Of a stretch of DNA of 64,000 nt, positions 17,196-26,165 are shown one piece after another (positions within the stretch are counted from its first letter, which is position 1; each line of letters begins with the position of its first letter). Source of the DNA: an uncultured Lachnospiraceae bacterium (lineage in GTDB: Bacteria > Bacillota > Clostridia > Lachnospirales > Lachnospiraceae); assembly GCA_900542015.1 (NCBI GenBank), contig UQLY01000011.1, positions 34,534 to 98,533 on the forward strand, in the 5' to 3' direction. Position numbers and translations under genes: made by a program. The notes below the pieces were generated by a model. That model searched no databases, was not told where the DNA came from, and saw only the letters and a list, made by a program, of their open reading frames with translations.

Positions 17196-17631
17196 AAAAA
17201 TATCCTCCGTGTCTTTTCTAACGGTTGAATGTATCGTTTTTATTTTATCATGTATTATTTTCTTTTACAACCTCCTGCTTTTTCATCTATTTCCGCGTTT
17301 TTCCATTTCTTTTTGTTAAATTTGCATAAATTTTTCCAACATTTTTTGACGCGCTTGTGAATATTCACTATTTTTTCATTGCTTGTTCATAGTTTGTTCA
17401 TATTTATATCTTAATATAAAACTATCAAATACGAACGACGTAATGTTAATCATTACAGACATAGATAAATTTTTTCATAATAGCCCAGGTGCCCAAAAAG
17501 CACCTGGGCACTCCTCATTTTACAGGAAATATATCTATAGGAAATTTATCCATTATCATAGAAAATTTATTATCTATAGGAAAAGAATCCGCCAGGAAAA
17601 CCAATAACAATTTTACGGCAGGAAAAAACCT
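17196..17631. other. 436-bp AT-rich gap with one strong hairpin and a repeated motif
   Basis: No gene seen. It holds a perfect 10-bp stem (GCCCAGGTGC at 17483, complement at 17500, 7-base loop) without a proper T-run on either strand. A short motif ATCTATAGGAAA occurs at 17533 and 17572, with a degenerate copy at 17555. Another hairpin CGGCAGG/CCTGCCG with an A6 loop lies at about 17616-17635, just before repeat copy 4. Confidence 0.55.
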
Positions 17632-17779
17632 GCCGCAATCAGAAAATTGACAGATATCAAAGGAAACCTTTATAAAAACGCCGGTACTTAATCCGCGTAT
17701 TTTGCGGATTTACGTACCGCTGCGTTTTTATAGAGCGAAAGCGTGTTTCCGTGATATCTGTCAATTTTCTGATTGCGGC
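17632..17779. repeat. Nested palindromic repeat, copy 4 (98-bp core)
   Basis: The core is 17657-17754. The arms GCCGCAATCAGAAAATTGAC and their complement enclose it. Directly after it the 3' arm end and following bases (GATTGCGGCGCC then TTTTAGCCTA) are repeated in tandem at 17771 and 17799. It lies downstream of relQ. Confidence 0.9.
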
Positions 17780-17831
17780 GCCCTTTTAGCCTACACTGAT
17801 TGCGGCGCCTTTTAGCCTAGCCGTCCTCTCT

Positions 17832-18488
17832 TTATTCCGTCTCCTCCCCGCCTTTTTCATTGGCGATTTCCTGCACCTGTTCGTTGAGCGAAAGCATTCT
17901 GGCGTCCAGCTCGGAAACCATGTTTGCACATTCCACCAGTTCCCGTTTGATATGCTCCGGCGCGTTTCCTTCAAATTTATAATGTATCTTATGCTCCAGG
18001 CTCGCCCAGAAATCCATGGCAACAGTCCTGATCTGGATTTCCACCTTTGTGTCCACAATGCGGTCGGACAAAAAAATCGGCACGGTTACAATCAGATGAT
18101 AGCTTTTGTATCCGCTGGGCTTCGGGTTCAGAATATAATCCTTTACCGAAATCACTTTGATATCGTTCTGGTTAATGATCATTTCCGCAATTCTGTAAAT
18201 ATCCGAAGTAAAGGAACAGATCACGCGCACGCCCGCGATATCGTTCACATACTTTACCATATTGTCAATCGTGGATTCATAGCCGTGCTTTTTCAGCTTT
18301 TTAACAATGCTCTGAGGCGTCTTAATCCTTGATTTGATATGCTCGATGGGATTGTACTGGTGCACATGCTGAAACTCATCGTTTAAAATTTCAAGCTTCG
18401 TCCCGATTTCCTTTAAAGCGGAATTATAAATCAATACGACTTCTTCCCAACTTTCCACGTCGTTGTTACGTTCCTGTTTCGTTTCCAA
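17832..18488 (-). CDS. relQ: Small alarmone synthetase, RelQ type GTP pyrophosphokinase
   Basis: 218 residues. Only the RelA/SpoT synthetase domain is present: NPIEHIKSRIKTPQSI (about 46-61), the nucleotide-binding RVICSF, KDYILNPKPSGYKSYHLIV (about 120-138) and VEIQIRTVAMDFWASLEHK (about 152-170). No HD hydrolase domain and no TGS/ACT regulatory domains, so it is a stand-alone synthetase making (p)ppGpp from ATP and GDP/GTP. RelQ-type enzymes form tetramers and respond to wall or stationary-phase stress through transcription. The start is TTG at 18488 behind GAGGTGA. Confidence 0.92.
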   Translation of the reverse strand: METKQERNNDVESWEEVVLIYNSALKEIGTKLEILNDEFQHVHQYNPIEHIKSRIKTPQSIVKKLKKHGYESTIDNMVKYVNDIAGVRVICSFTSDIYRIAEMIINQNDIKVISVKDYILNPKPSGYKSYHLIVTVPIFLSDRIVDTKVEIQIRTVAMDFWASLEHKIHYKFEGNAPEHIKRELVECANMVSELDARMLSLNEQVQEIANEKGGEETE

Positions 18489-18640
18489 TATCCGTCACCT
18501 CAATGGTCGTTTTCTGACATTATTTTATCATATTTCTGACTGACATGTACAAAATAAACGGCAATTTTATTCTTTTTTCATTTTCCGCCCGGCGTACAGC
18601 CGCCTTTTTTGCCTCGAAGCGCAGCCAACCTTTTCCGATA

Positions 18641-18669
18641 TTGCTCCCTTTCCGAACCTTTGCTATAAT
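18641..18669 (+). promoter_or_regulatory. Promoter of the 88-residue gene
   Basis: TTGCTC and TATAAT with a 17-base spacer, 55 bases upstream of the start codon. Confidence 0.65.
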
Positions 18670-18723
18670 AACCCTCGAAACTATTGAAAACAATCGGTTA
18701 AGACAACCGGGAAAGGAGCCGCC

Positions 18724-18990
18724 ATGTTTCGTCTTTGGGGTAAGATCCGGAAGGATAATCATCTGCTGAAAGATACTGTATTCGCCGAGGAAAGCGACGA
18801 CACGAGAACGCACAAAATTTTTCGCGGGCTGGAAGAAATCTGTTATGAATTTGACCTGGAAAAACCGATCTGGCTGGATAAAACCGTCGAAGAATTTAAA
18901 CGTCATGACAAAACGCGTTTTTATCAGGATAATTTTATAGAAGAAATTGATTTTGATTATCTGGAAATTCAGATTATCGAAGAAGATTAA
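18724..18990 (+). CDS. Small acidic protein, function unknown
   Basis: 88 residues, soluble, very acidic C-terminus (EEIDFDYLEIQIIEED). No recognised domain or membrane segment. It is a convincing gene because it has a good promoter, AAAGGAG 6-7 bases before the ATG, and a clean stop followed by the promoter of the next gene. It is a single-gene unit between relQ (opposite strand) and the haemolysin-III gene. Confidence 0.75.
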   Translation: MFRLWGKIRKDNHLLKDTVFAEESDDTRTHKIFRGLEEICYEFDLEKPIWLDKTVEEFKRHDKTRFYQDNFIEEIDFDYLEIQIIEED

Positions 18991-19042
18991 CAAATATAAA
19001 AAACAATTATAAAACAGTTTGTAAAAGTTTTGCATAAAAAGT

Positions 19043-19071
19043 TTGACATCCGGAATAATATGTTGTAGTAT
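19043..19071 (+). promoter_or_regulatory. Promoter of the haemolysin-III gene
   Basis: A consensus TTGACA (19043-19048) and TAGTAT (19066-19071) with 17-base spacing, 55 bases before the start codon. Confidence 0.75.
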
Positions 19072-19126
19072 CAAGCTAACACGACGTAGTTTTGAAAACC
19101 GCTTATTGTATTTAGGAGGTCATTTT

Positions 19127-19774
19127 ATGAATATATCGATTCGTGAACCGGGAAGCGCCATCACTCACTTTATCGCTATGGTACTGGCGATGGGAAGCGC
19201 GGTTCCTCTATTGATAAAAGCGTCCGAACTTGGCACAATCTGCACCGTCGCCATGTTCATCTTTATCAGCAGCATGATTTTGCTTTACGGAGCAAGCGCG
19301 ACCTATCATTCGGTCAACGTAGCTCCCAATATCATAAAAATTTTCAAAAAAATCGATCATATGATGATCTTTGTCATGATTGCAGGTTCCTATACTCCCG
19401 TATGCCTCCTGGTACTGGATCATCAGACCGGTTACCGTATGCTGTTATCCGTATGGGGCATCGCGCTGATCGGCATTCTGATCAAAGCGCTCTGGATTAC
19501 CTGTCCGAAATGGTTTTCCTCCCTGCTGTATATCGGAATGGGCTGGATCTGTGTCAGCGCAATCCGTCCTCTGATTCAGACCTTATCCACGGTGGCATTC
19601 CTCTGGCTTCTTGCGGGCGGTCTCCTGTATACAATAGGAGGCGTGATCTATGCACTGAAATTAAAGGTGTTCAATGCAAAGCACGCCTACTTTGGTTCTC
19701 ATGAAATCTTCCACTTATTCATCATGGCAGGAAGTTTCTGCCACTTCATTTTCATGTATCAGTATGTGATTTAA
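19127..19774 (+). CDS. Haemolysin III / TrhA family (PAQR superfamily) membrane protein
   Basis: 215 residues with seven predicted helices. Family hallmarks: N-terminal REPGSAITHFIA, GASATYHS (about 61-68, with a metal-binding His), KIDHMMIFVMIAGSYTPVCL (about 80-99) and the C-terminal HEIFHLFIMAGSFCHF with further His ligands. The bacterial members are called haemolysin III or TrhA and are linked to membrane energetics; haemolytic activity should not be assumed. The ATG at 19127 follows AGGAGG. Its stop codon overlaps by 4 bases the stop of the convergent pyrophosphorylase gene, leaving no space for a terminator. Confidence 0.92.
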   Translation: MNISIREPGSAITHFIAMVLAMGSAVPLLIKASELGTICTVAMFIFISSMILLYGASATYHSVNVAPNIIKIFKKIDHMMIFVMIAGSYTPVCLLVLDHQTGYRMLLSVWGIALIGILIKALWITCPKWFSSLLYIGMGWICVSAIRPLIQTLSTVAFLWLLAGGLLYTIGGVIYALKLKVFNAKHAYFGSHEIFHLFIMAGSFCHFIFMYQYVI

Positions 19775-20997
19775 AGCGATACGCCGTTCAACCGCAGCAG
19801 CTCTCTGGCGGTTTCAACGCTGTCCACGCCGGTAGCGTTTTTAATGGGCGCAAACTCTTTATTCCTTATGACCTCAAAGGGCAGACAGCTCTTTAGGTCA
19901 TGGATCATATCCAGGACAAGCTGTTCAAACTTGTAGCCGTTGGGCTTCTCCGGTTTTACTTCGTTTCCTTCCCCGTCCAGACAGGTAATCTTTTTTTCCA
20001 CCAGATGATGCACAAGTTTATGGGACATAATGTCCTCCAGCGCGGGAACGGAAAACAGGTAATTTAAGATAACTCCGTAATTATACGCAAGCTCGCCCTT
20101 TTCGTCCCGCTGATTTCTCATTTCCTCAGTCAATTCATAATATTCCACAATGGACGGTCTGCCGTCCTCGAGACACATCACGCCTACCCGTTCCTCGGGA
20201 CACGCTTTGCGGACGACTTTCGATCCGACCTCTACCCCGCTGTCGATCACAGCTCCGATAAATACCGGATCAGCGATCTTTTGCAGCACGTTATCCACGG
20301 AAAAAATATTCAGCCATTCAATGCCCATTTCATGAATTTTCCTAAGAAGACCGTTGCGCTCCAGCGAAACAAACCACCCGCCGTTTCCGTTGGGAGAAGT
20401 GGAAATCTTGCTTTTTGTCTCTAAAAGCACCTTTCCTTCGTAATCTACAGCCGGCGCCATTTCCTGTTTAAAAAACCATATTTCTTCTTCAGGATATCCG
20501 AAATATCCGTTCTTTTTCAAAAAAGCTACCGTCTGATCATGATTTTTCTCGCTGGTCATAATAAATAGCGGCACCCATGTGTTCGTTTCCGCGACCACCT
20601 CCCGGAGGTTATGGATCAGACACTCAAAGATATACAGATCTTTGGTCACGCCGATATTGTAAAGTCCCTTCGGGTCCTCGGTTCCCAGACGCGTCCCCAT
20701 GCCTCCGGCAAGAAGCACGGCTCCCACCTTGCGGTTTCGGAGCGCTTCCGTACCCAGCGCTTTAAATCGCTCTTTGTTCTTTTCAATCTCATCCGTCTGC
20801 ATGGAAACGATGGGCGTAATGGCTCCCCGTTTCTTGAGATCAGCCTGTTCTTCCATGCTTTCCACCACGGAAAAATCCGTTTTCTCTATTTGCTGCAATA
20901 AGGATTCCCGTTCAGACTTCTCCAATTCGTCATAATATTGGAGCAAATGCGTCTGTCCGTATTTTTCCAGCTTTTCAAATGCCTCCTGATAATCCAA
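19771..20997 (-). CDS. UDP-N-acetylhexosamine/UDP-sugar pyrophosphorylase (UDPGP type 1 family)
   Basis: About 409 residues. The nucleotidyltransferase signature LLAGGMGTRLG (about 94-104) is followed by DPKGLYNIG, MTSEKNHDQTV (uridine/sugar contacts), NPNGNGGW-like SPNGNGGWF, and SVDNVLQKI (the Asp that binds metal). This is the eukaryote-like UAP1/AGX arrangement, so the likely reaction is UTP plus a hexosamine-1-phosphate to UDP-HexNAc; UDP-glucose is possible. The start is taken as TTG at 20997, which has AAAGGAG 8 bases upstream; an ATG at 21027 has no such site. It runs convergently against the haemolysin-III gene. Confidence 0.85.
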   Translation of the reverse strand: MDYQEAFEKLEKYGQTHLLQYYDELEKSERESLLQQIEKTDFSVVESMEEQADLKKRGAITPIVSMQTDEIEKNKERFKALGTEALRNRKVGAVLLAGGMGTRLGTEDPKGLYNIGVTKDLYIFECLIHNLREVVAETNTWVPLFIMTSEKNHDQTVAFLKKNGYFGYPEEEIWFFKQEMAPAVDYEGKVLLETKSKISTSPNGNGGWFVSLERNGLLRKIHEMGIEWLNIFSVDNVLQKIADPVFIGAVIDSGVEVGSKVVRKACPEERVGVMCLEDGRPSIVEYYELTEEMRNQRDEKGELAYNYGVILNYLFSVPALEDIMSHKLVHHLVEKKITCLDGEGNEVKPEKPNGYKFEQLVLDMIHDLKSCLPFEVIRNKEFAPIKNATGVDSVETARELLRLNGVSL

Positions 20998-21081
20998 TCC
21001 CTTTTCTCCTTTCCGATAAATCATCATCTTTCACACTACTGAATATTATACATGATATAACCGCTTTTTCCAACTCATAAA

Positions 21082-21996
21082 TCAATCCAGGGACAATCCG
21101 TCAAAAAAGTCGTAGGCGCCCAGTTTTTCTTCCCTGTAACGCATAAAATACGCCTTCATCTGGGGGTGTTCCTCTCCGAGATCATATAAGACTTCGTCAA
21201 AATTGTCCTCTCTCAGACAGCCCAGATCTAAAAACAGCATCATATATTCGGCATCCTCGCCGTGCTCCTCTTTCAGGACCTGCCATGTTTCATCGCTTTC
21301 ACAGCCTTTTGTATGAGAAAGCAGATACTCCGTCAGCTCTTTTCTGTGAGCATCCGCTAACCCCTTATCGTATAAAAGGCGCAAAAATGCAAGGCGCACC
21401 TTTCTTTTTCTCTTTTCCGACAAAAAATACTCCAGATCGTTTTCCCGGCTGCCATAGTCCTCTTCCCCGCACAGCAACAGCTTCGTGTATCCCTCCATAT
21501 CGTCGCCGTGAAGAATCGTCAGCATCCTTGCGTCCCACAGCGCAAGCCACTCCTTATCGTCCGTTCCGGTAGTCCGAAACAGATAGGGCGCGTCCAAAAC
21601 GCCGCAGGTTGCCGCCAGCAAAGAGCCGAAGCCCCTGATGTCGTCCTGCTGTCCTGCTCCGGCTTCCACAAGGCAGACACGCTTTAAGCTGCCGCACTCC
21701 GCAAATAACGCTTTGCCCAGATCGTAGGGCTGCTTGGGCAGATAGATTTCTTCCAGATCGCGGCAGTGGGCAAACGCCCAATCGCCTATTGCCCGGACGG
21801 TTTCAGGCACATAAATGCGGAAAATCCCAGCCTGATTAAAAAAAGCCTTTTTCCCGACGGCGCAGACGACCATGTCTCCGATCCGCGAAGGTATGACCAC
21901 TTCCGTTTTCTTTCCGTCATATCCGGTAATCTGTGCACCCGATTCTGAAATTGTATAAAAGTACACGGCGCCTGCCGCCTCATATCGCTGCTGCAT
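21082..21996 (-). CDS. Leucine-rich repeat protein (BspA/LRR_5 type)
   Basis: 304 residues, no signal peptide. Residues about 10-125 contain LRR_5/BspA-type repeats with their usual phrases (VVIPSRIGDMVVCAVGKKAF, VPETVRAIGDWAFAHC, LEEIYLPKQ). The rest is mostly helical and unrecognised, with tandem short helices ending DFFDGLSLD. BspA repeats mediate protein binding; lacking an export signal, this one probably acts inside the cell. It is encoded 19 bases after the MoxR ATPase gene on the same strand, so the VWA, MoxR and LRR genes look like one operon. Confidence 0.82.
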   Translation of the reverse strand: MQQRYEAAGAVYFYTISESGAQITGYDGKKTEVVIPSRIGDMVVCAVGKKAFFNQAGIFRIYVPETVRAIGDWAFAHCRDLEEIYLPKQPYDLGKALFAECGSLKRVCLVEAGAGQQDDIRGFGSLLAATCGVLDAPYLFRTTGTDDKEWLALWDARMLTILHGDDMEGYTKLLLCGEEDYGSRENDLEYFLSEKRKRKVRLAFLRLLYDKGLADAHRKELTEYLLSHTKGCESDETWQVLKEEHGEDAEYMMLFLDLGCLREDNFDEVLYDLGEEHPQMKAYFMRYREEKLGAYDFFDGLSLD

Positions 21997-22015
21997 CCCA
22001 AAACTCCCGCTTTAT

Positions 22016-23512
22016 TTACAAATTCAATTCCCGGATTTCCCGGATCAACTGATCCGTTCTTTCGGATAATAATAACTGCTCGTTATGTTTTTGATACGCC
22101 TCGCAGCCGAAGGTAGCGATAAAACCTGCCGAATCATTATTAACGGTCAGCTCGGTAACCAGAATCAGCATTTCGTTACCCTCTGCAAACGCCTGATCCA
22201 CAAAAGCAAACAGCGCATCCAGTTCGCCCTTGCAAACTTCCGTCGCCTCTTTCATCCCGGCAACCTGTCCGTCGAATTTTGCCTTTACGACTGCAAATAC
22301 CTGTTCCGTGGAGGCAAAGCGCTGCGTGACCGCTTCCCTCTTTGCTTCCTCCATAAAGCGGATCAGTCGTTTCTGTTTCTTCCGGTCCGCGGCAGACAGG
22401 GAACCGCTTTTTGCAAGGTTTGATAAAATCTTTTCCCGCGCCTGTATCTGCTTATCCAGCATCGCCAGGGCGTCGTCAGCCCCCTTAACCGCTTTTAAAG
22501 GCGGCATCAGCTCCTGCATATATCTCGCCGTCTCCATATGCTCCTTGATATGGGACATTACCCTATCAATCAACATGCCCAGCAAAGACAGTCTTTCGTC
22601 AAAAGGCGCCTGCTTTGCTTTTTCCAGAATTTCATCCGTAACCTCTCCCCGCAAAATCTCATCCACATGGTAATCCTTTTTATACTTTTGATACAGGTCG
22701 TAATACGCGCCAAACTCCTTGACGATTTTATCGTTGCGGATATATTGTCCGATCAGGGTTTCGGTCACAGGGAGCTTTTCTTCCTCATACAGATACAGAA
22801 TCTGGGATAAATCCTCCCAGCCGCGCGCCGTCACATACAGTCTGCCCTTTACCGTCGTTTCGATATGATAGAAATATTCCTTTTTCAGTTCTAAAAAGCT
22901 GACAATCGCGCCGTGAATGCCCATTTCCCTCGCATAGACCTTCCACGCGTCGTAATCCGCTTCTACCTCCAGCACCTTTAAACGGTCCATGGTAACCACG
23001 TCAAACTCTCTGACTGACTTATTATATTCGGGCGGATTACCCGCCGTGACAATGATCCAGCCTTCGGGAACCCGGTGTCTGCCGAAGGTTTTGTACTGGA
23101 GAAATTGCAGCATGGACGGCGATAAGGTCTCGGACACGCAGTTAATCTCATCCAAAAACAAAATGCCTTCCTTCATGCCGCTTTGTTCCATGGTCTCATA
23201 CACCGAGGCAATAATCTCACTCATGGTATATTCCGATACCTGAAATTCTTCCTGCCCATATTCTTTTTTCACAATATAAGGAAGCCCCAGCGCCGATTGT
23301 CTGGTGTGGTGCGTCATGGAATAAGATACCAGCGCGATTCCCAGCTCCGACGCCACCTGCTCCATAATCGCGGTCTTGCCGATACCCGGCGCGCCCAGCA
23401 GAAAAATCGGTCTCTGCCTTACTACGGGAATCCGATATTCTCCAAACTCGTCCTTTTTCAGATACAATCTGACGGAATCCTTAATATAATCCTTCGCCTG
23501 TCTGATGTTCAT
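22016..23512 (-). CDS. MoxR-type AAA ATPase
   Basis: 498 residues. Walker A GAPGIGKTA (about 40-48), Walker B ILFLDEINCV (about 115-124) and sensor 1 GWIIVTAGNPPEYN are all present, followed by a long helical C-terminal domain (about 260-498). MoxR ATPases work as chaperones with a VWA-domain partner, which is the gene immediately upstream and overlapping by 32 bases. The ATG at 23512 has AAGGAG close upstream; the 32 extra residues in the open frame are Arg-rich antisense-like sequence and rejected. Substrate unknown. Confidence 0.9.
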   Translation of the reverse strand: MNIRQAKDYIKDSVRLYLKKDEFGEYRIPVVRQRPIFLLGAPGIGKTAIMEQVASELGIALVSYSMTHHTRQSALGLPYIVKKEYGQEEFQVSEYTMSEIIASVYETMEQSGMKEGILFLDEINCVSETLSPSMLQFLQYKTFGRHRVPEGWIIVTAGNPPEYNKSVREFDVVTMDRLKVLEVEADYDAWKVYAREMGIHGAIVSFLELKKEYFYHIETTVKGRLYVTARGWEDLSQILYLYEEEKLPVTETLIGQYIRNDKIVKEFGAYYDLYQKYKKDYHVDEILRGEVTDEILEKAKQAPFDERLSLLGMLIDRVMSHIKEHMETARYMQELMPPLKAVKGADDALAMLDKQIQAREKILSNLAKSGSLSAADRKKQKRLIRFMEEAKREAVTQRFASTEQVFAVVKAKFDGQVAGMKEATEVCKGELDALFAFVDQAFAEGNEMLILVTELTVNNDSAGFIATFGCEAYQKHNEQLLLSERTDQLIREIRELNL

Positions 23513-24917
23513 CTTCCTTCTCCTTTTCCTCCATCGCTTCCAAATCCGGCTCCCCAAGCACGACCTCGATCGCCCAGACGGGCACCTCCGGCTTTTTATC
23601 ATCTTCATTCAAAAATACAAATATCGTATCATAAGCGGGCATTGCCGGCGGATAAATCCCGTAGCCGTCCGTAAAATAAATCAATCCCTTCAGATTTTCA
23701 AATTCTCCCTTTGCAATCTGCCCGTCCACATATTCAAACACGGGGCGGAAATCCGTAGAGCCGAACCCCCTCAGCTTCCCCGATGCAAGAAACGCGTCAA
23801 AATCCTCTTCACAGGTAATCTTCGTATCCATTTGTATCTCCATATCGCACTGAATAATATGGACGTTGACCTTACTGAAAAAATTTTCACTCTGCTTTAA
23901 AATGGAATAAGTCTTTTTCAAAAAAGCCTGCACCAGCGCTCCCCTGCAGGAAGCCGAGGTATCGATAGCAATGACAAACTCCTTTACCTTTTTGACATCT
24001 TTATACTCCAACGGTTCCACCAGGGGCATATTGCCGTATTGGGAAAGTCCGTAAGTATAGTAAATATAATCAAATTCATCATCGTTGACGGTCATATCCT
24101 CGGAAAGACAGGTAAACCGCCGCAAAATCTCTCCATAATCATACCGGTCCCTGGTCGCCTCTCCCAGATTGGCGTCCAGGCTCTCCGACTTGGTCTTATC
24201 CTTGGAAAAGCTTTTCAGATCCGCCTTGATCCGCTCGCTGATCCGTTGAAACTGCTCCTGCCCGATGGTCATTTCTTCTTTTACGTTCCATGTCGTATGT
24301 TCATCCACATGGCTTAAGGAAATCAGTTCCTTCAGCTCCTCGGGCTTTAAAGAATGCTTTTGCAGATAGCGGTAAATATGCTCTGCGGTAAAAGGCACCT
24401 TTTTGGGCACTTTCACAGGAGCGCTTCCGGTCTGGTTCCATGCGGTCTGCCTTTCAAACTCTTCCTCGCTGTCTTTGCCGTTCATCGCATCCCTGAGGTT
24501 TCTGATGCTTTCCCGCAGCCTGTCGTCCTTTTTCAGCGAAGCGCCGTGAAGCCCCAGCTCTAAAATGGTATTTTCCGCCGCAAGATCGGCGGCAAGGTCC
24601 CAAAGCCCGGTATCCAGCCTGCCGTATTGGTAACTATGATAAAAAATACAATGGAACAGGATATGCAGATACATCCTTACTGCAAAGGCAGGCTCCCTTT
24701 CATAACGCTTCAACAGCCAGACCGGATCATAATAAAGCCTGCTGCCGTCCGTCGCCGCTCCCGAAAGCCCCGGTCTCGCCTCCGGCTGCAGGGCTGCCGC
24801 CGCCACATCCAGAAAACGCAGATTGACCACGATACTGTCGGAGGCAAGCCTCATAATGTGTGCCGAGAGCTCCTTAATCTTATTCAGTTGTTCCTGTTCT
24901 TTTGCTGTCAAAGCCAA
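23481..24917 (-). CDS. VWA-like metallopeptidase-fold protein (DUF2201 type), MoxR partner
   Basis: About 478 residues. The N-terminal half resembles the putative metallopeptidase domain of the DUF2201 family (YLHILFHCIFYHSY, where the zinc-binding HExxH is degenerate: HILFH). The C-terminal third is VWA-like with a MIDAS motif DTSAS (about 310) and YFTDGYG. Such proteins pair with MoxR ATPases to remodel or insert cofactors in target complexes. Start uncertain: TTG at 24917 has GGAGG 8 bases upstream; an ATG at 24932 overlaps that site. First gene of the VWA-MoxR-LRR operon. Confidence 0.82.
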   Translation of the reverse strand: MALTAKEQEQLNKIKELSAHIMRLASDSIVVNLRFLDVAAAALQPEARPGLSGAATDGSRLYYDPVWLLKRYEREPAFAVRMYLHILFHCIFYHSYQYGRLDTGLWDLAADLAAENTILELGLHGASLKKDDRLRESIRNLRDAMNGKDSEEEFERQTAWNQTGSAPVKVPKKVPFTAEHIYRYLQKHSLKPEELKELISLSHVDEHTTWNVKEEMTIGQEQFQRISERIKADLKSFSKDKTKSESLDANLGEATRDRYDYGEILRRFTCLSEDMTVNDDEFDYIYYTYGLSQYGNMPLVEPLEYKDVKKVKEFVIAIDTSASCRGALVQAFLKKTYSILKQSENFFSKVNVHIIQCDMEIQMDTKITCEEDFDAFLASGKLRGFGSTDFRPVFEYVDGQIAKGEFENLKGLIYFTDGYGIYPPAMPAYDTIFVFLNEDDKKPEVPVWAIEVVLGEPDLEAMEEKEKEDEHQTGEGLY

Positions 24918-24952
24918 ACACGGCACCTCCATATGCTACATGGTATCAAACA

Positions 24953-25645
24953 TTACATAAAACCGGCAAATACGGATGCTCCTATCACGGTCAGAATACC
25001 TGCCACCGCCACGGAAAGACTGCTCATAGCGCCCTCCACTTCTCCCATTTCCAACGCTTTTGCCGTACCCAGGGCATGGGAGGCGGAACCGATACCGACT
25101 CCTTTTGCCACGGGTTCCGTAATATGAAACAGTTTACAGATAGCTTCCGCAAACACATTTCCGATAATACCCGTAATCACAATTACCGCTATGGTAATCG
25201 TTACCACGCCGCCCAGTTCCTCGGAAACGCCCATTCCAATCGCCGTGGTAACGGACTTTGGCAGCATCGTCACATACAGTTCATGGCTCAGTCCCGCCAG
25301 TTTACTCATGACCAAAATGCTGCAAAGGGATGTCAGTACCCCCGCCACAAGACCTGCAATAATCGCCGCTGCGTTTTCCTTCAGCTTGGAAAACTGTTCA
25401 TACAGCGGTACGGCAAGGGCGACGGTCGCCGGAGTCAGCAGATAACTGATATATTTCGCTCCTTCATAATATACCTTATAATCAATCCGAAAAGTCACTA
25501 AAAACAAAATAACCGCGATGATGGAAATCAGCATCGGATTACAAACCGCCAGTTTTGTCTTTTTCTTGATCCACATTCCGATTTCATAAGTAAAAAGTGT
25601 AATAAATACGCCGAAAAATACCGACTGTCCGATAAATTCTTTCAT
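24953..25645 (-). CDS. lrgB: LrgB family membrane protein
   Basis: 230 residues with about seven hydrophobic helices. The LrgB signature VSEELGG and the following stretch EAICKLFHITEPVAKGVGIGSASHALGTAKALEMGE are intact. In the CidAB/LrgAB group the pair modulates murein hydrolase activity, and some members carry pyruvate or glycolate. Its ATG overlaps the TGA of the upstream lrgA-like gene by 4 bases (ATGA), indicating coupled translation. Confidence 0.92.
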   Translation of the reverse strand: MKEFIGQSVFFGVFITLFTYEIGMWIKKKTKLAVCNPMLISIIAVILFLVTFRIDYKVYYEGAKYISYLLTPATVALAVPLYEQFSKLKENAAAIIAGLVAGVLTSLCSILVMSKLAGLSHELYVTMLPKSVTTAIGMGVSEELGGVVTITIAVIVITGIIGNVFAEAICKLFHITEPVAKGVGIGSASHALGTAKALEMGEVEGAMSSLSVAVAGILTVIGASVFAGFM

Positions 25646-26001
25646 TTTTCCTCTCTCTTTCCCCGCATCATAAGCTGCGTGACCAGTCCTGAAACTCCCA
25701 TAACCAGAACGGTCGATATTACCGTCATCAACAGAATTTTACCGCAGACCGGCATCAGCACGTCCCAGGTATCCAGCAGACCTACCGCCGCGGGAATAAA
25801 CATAATCGGCATAACCTCTATGAGAAAATCCGCCGCTCCTTTTACCTGTTCCAATTTGACCACTCCCGTCATCAAAGCAAGAAACAACAACAGCAATCCG
25901 TAAATGCCCGCCGGAATCGGCAGAGGAATCACCTCTTTTAAAATCTCTCCCAAAAAAGTAACCGCCAGAATCAGCAGAAATTGTCTTACATATTTCATCA
26001 T
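25642..26001 (-). CDS. lrgA: CidA/LrgA family holin-like protein
   Basis: About 119 residues with four hydrophobic helices. Family motif PIPAGIYGLLLLFLAL (about 27-42) and the central FLIEVMPIMFIPAAVGLLD are typical of CidA/LrgA. It is expected to form membrane oligomers and act with the LrgB partner encoded immediately downstream. Two consecutive ATG codons (26001 and 25998) follow GAGG; the first is reported. No LytTR or LysR regulator is adjacent. Confidence 0.9.
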   Translation of the reverse strand: MMKYVRQFLLILAVTFLGEILKEVIPLPIPAGIYGLLLLFLALMTGVVKLEQVKGAADFLIEVMPIMFIPAAVGLLDTWDVLMPVCGKILLMTVISTVLVMGVSGLVTQLMMRGKREEK

Positions 26002-26090
26002 TTGCACCTCTGTTATTCATGATAACACGCACAGTATACTATATTTTACCCCAAACTCCCATACTTGCACGCAGGAAAAAACAATCTAAT

Positions 26091-26119
26091 TTGAAAAATA
26101 TGGTATTTTCTTATATAAT
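26091..26119 (+). promoter_or_regulatory. Promoter of the GT2 gene
   Basis: TTGAAA and a perfect TATAAT separated by 17 bases, 46 bases upstream of the start codon. Confidence 0.7.
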
Positions 26120-26165
26120 GAGGATACGATATTCGGGTTACAGCGCCCGCGAACAAGGTGAAGAA

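Noticed and set aside
18520..19074. 184-residue open frame on the minus strand, Phe/Ile-rich
   Set aside because: It lies antisense to the well-supported 88-residue gene and its promoter, has no ribosome binding site, and its composition is that of a reverse-complement shadow.
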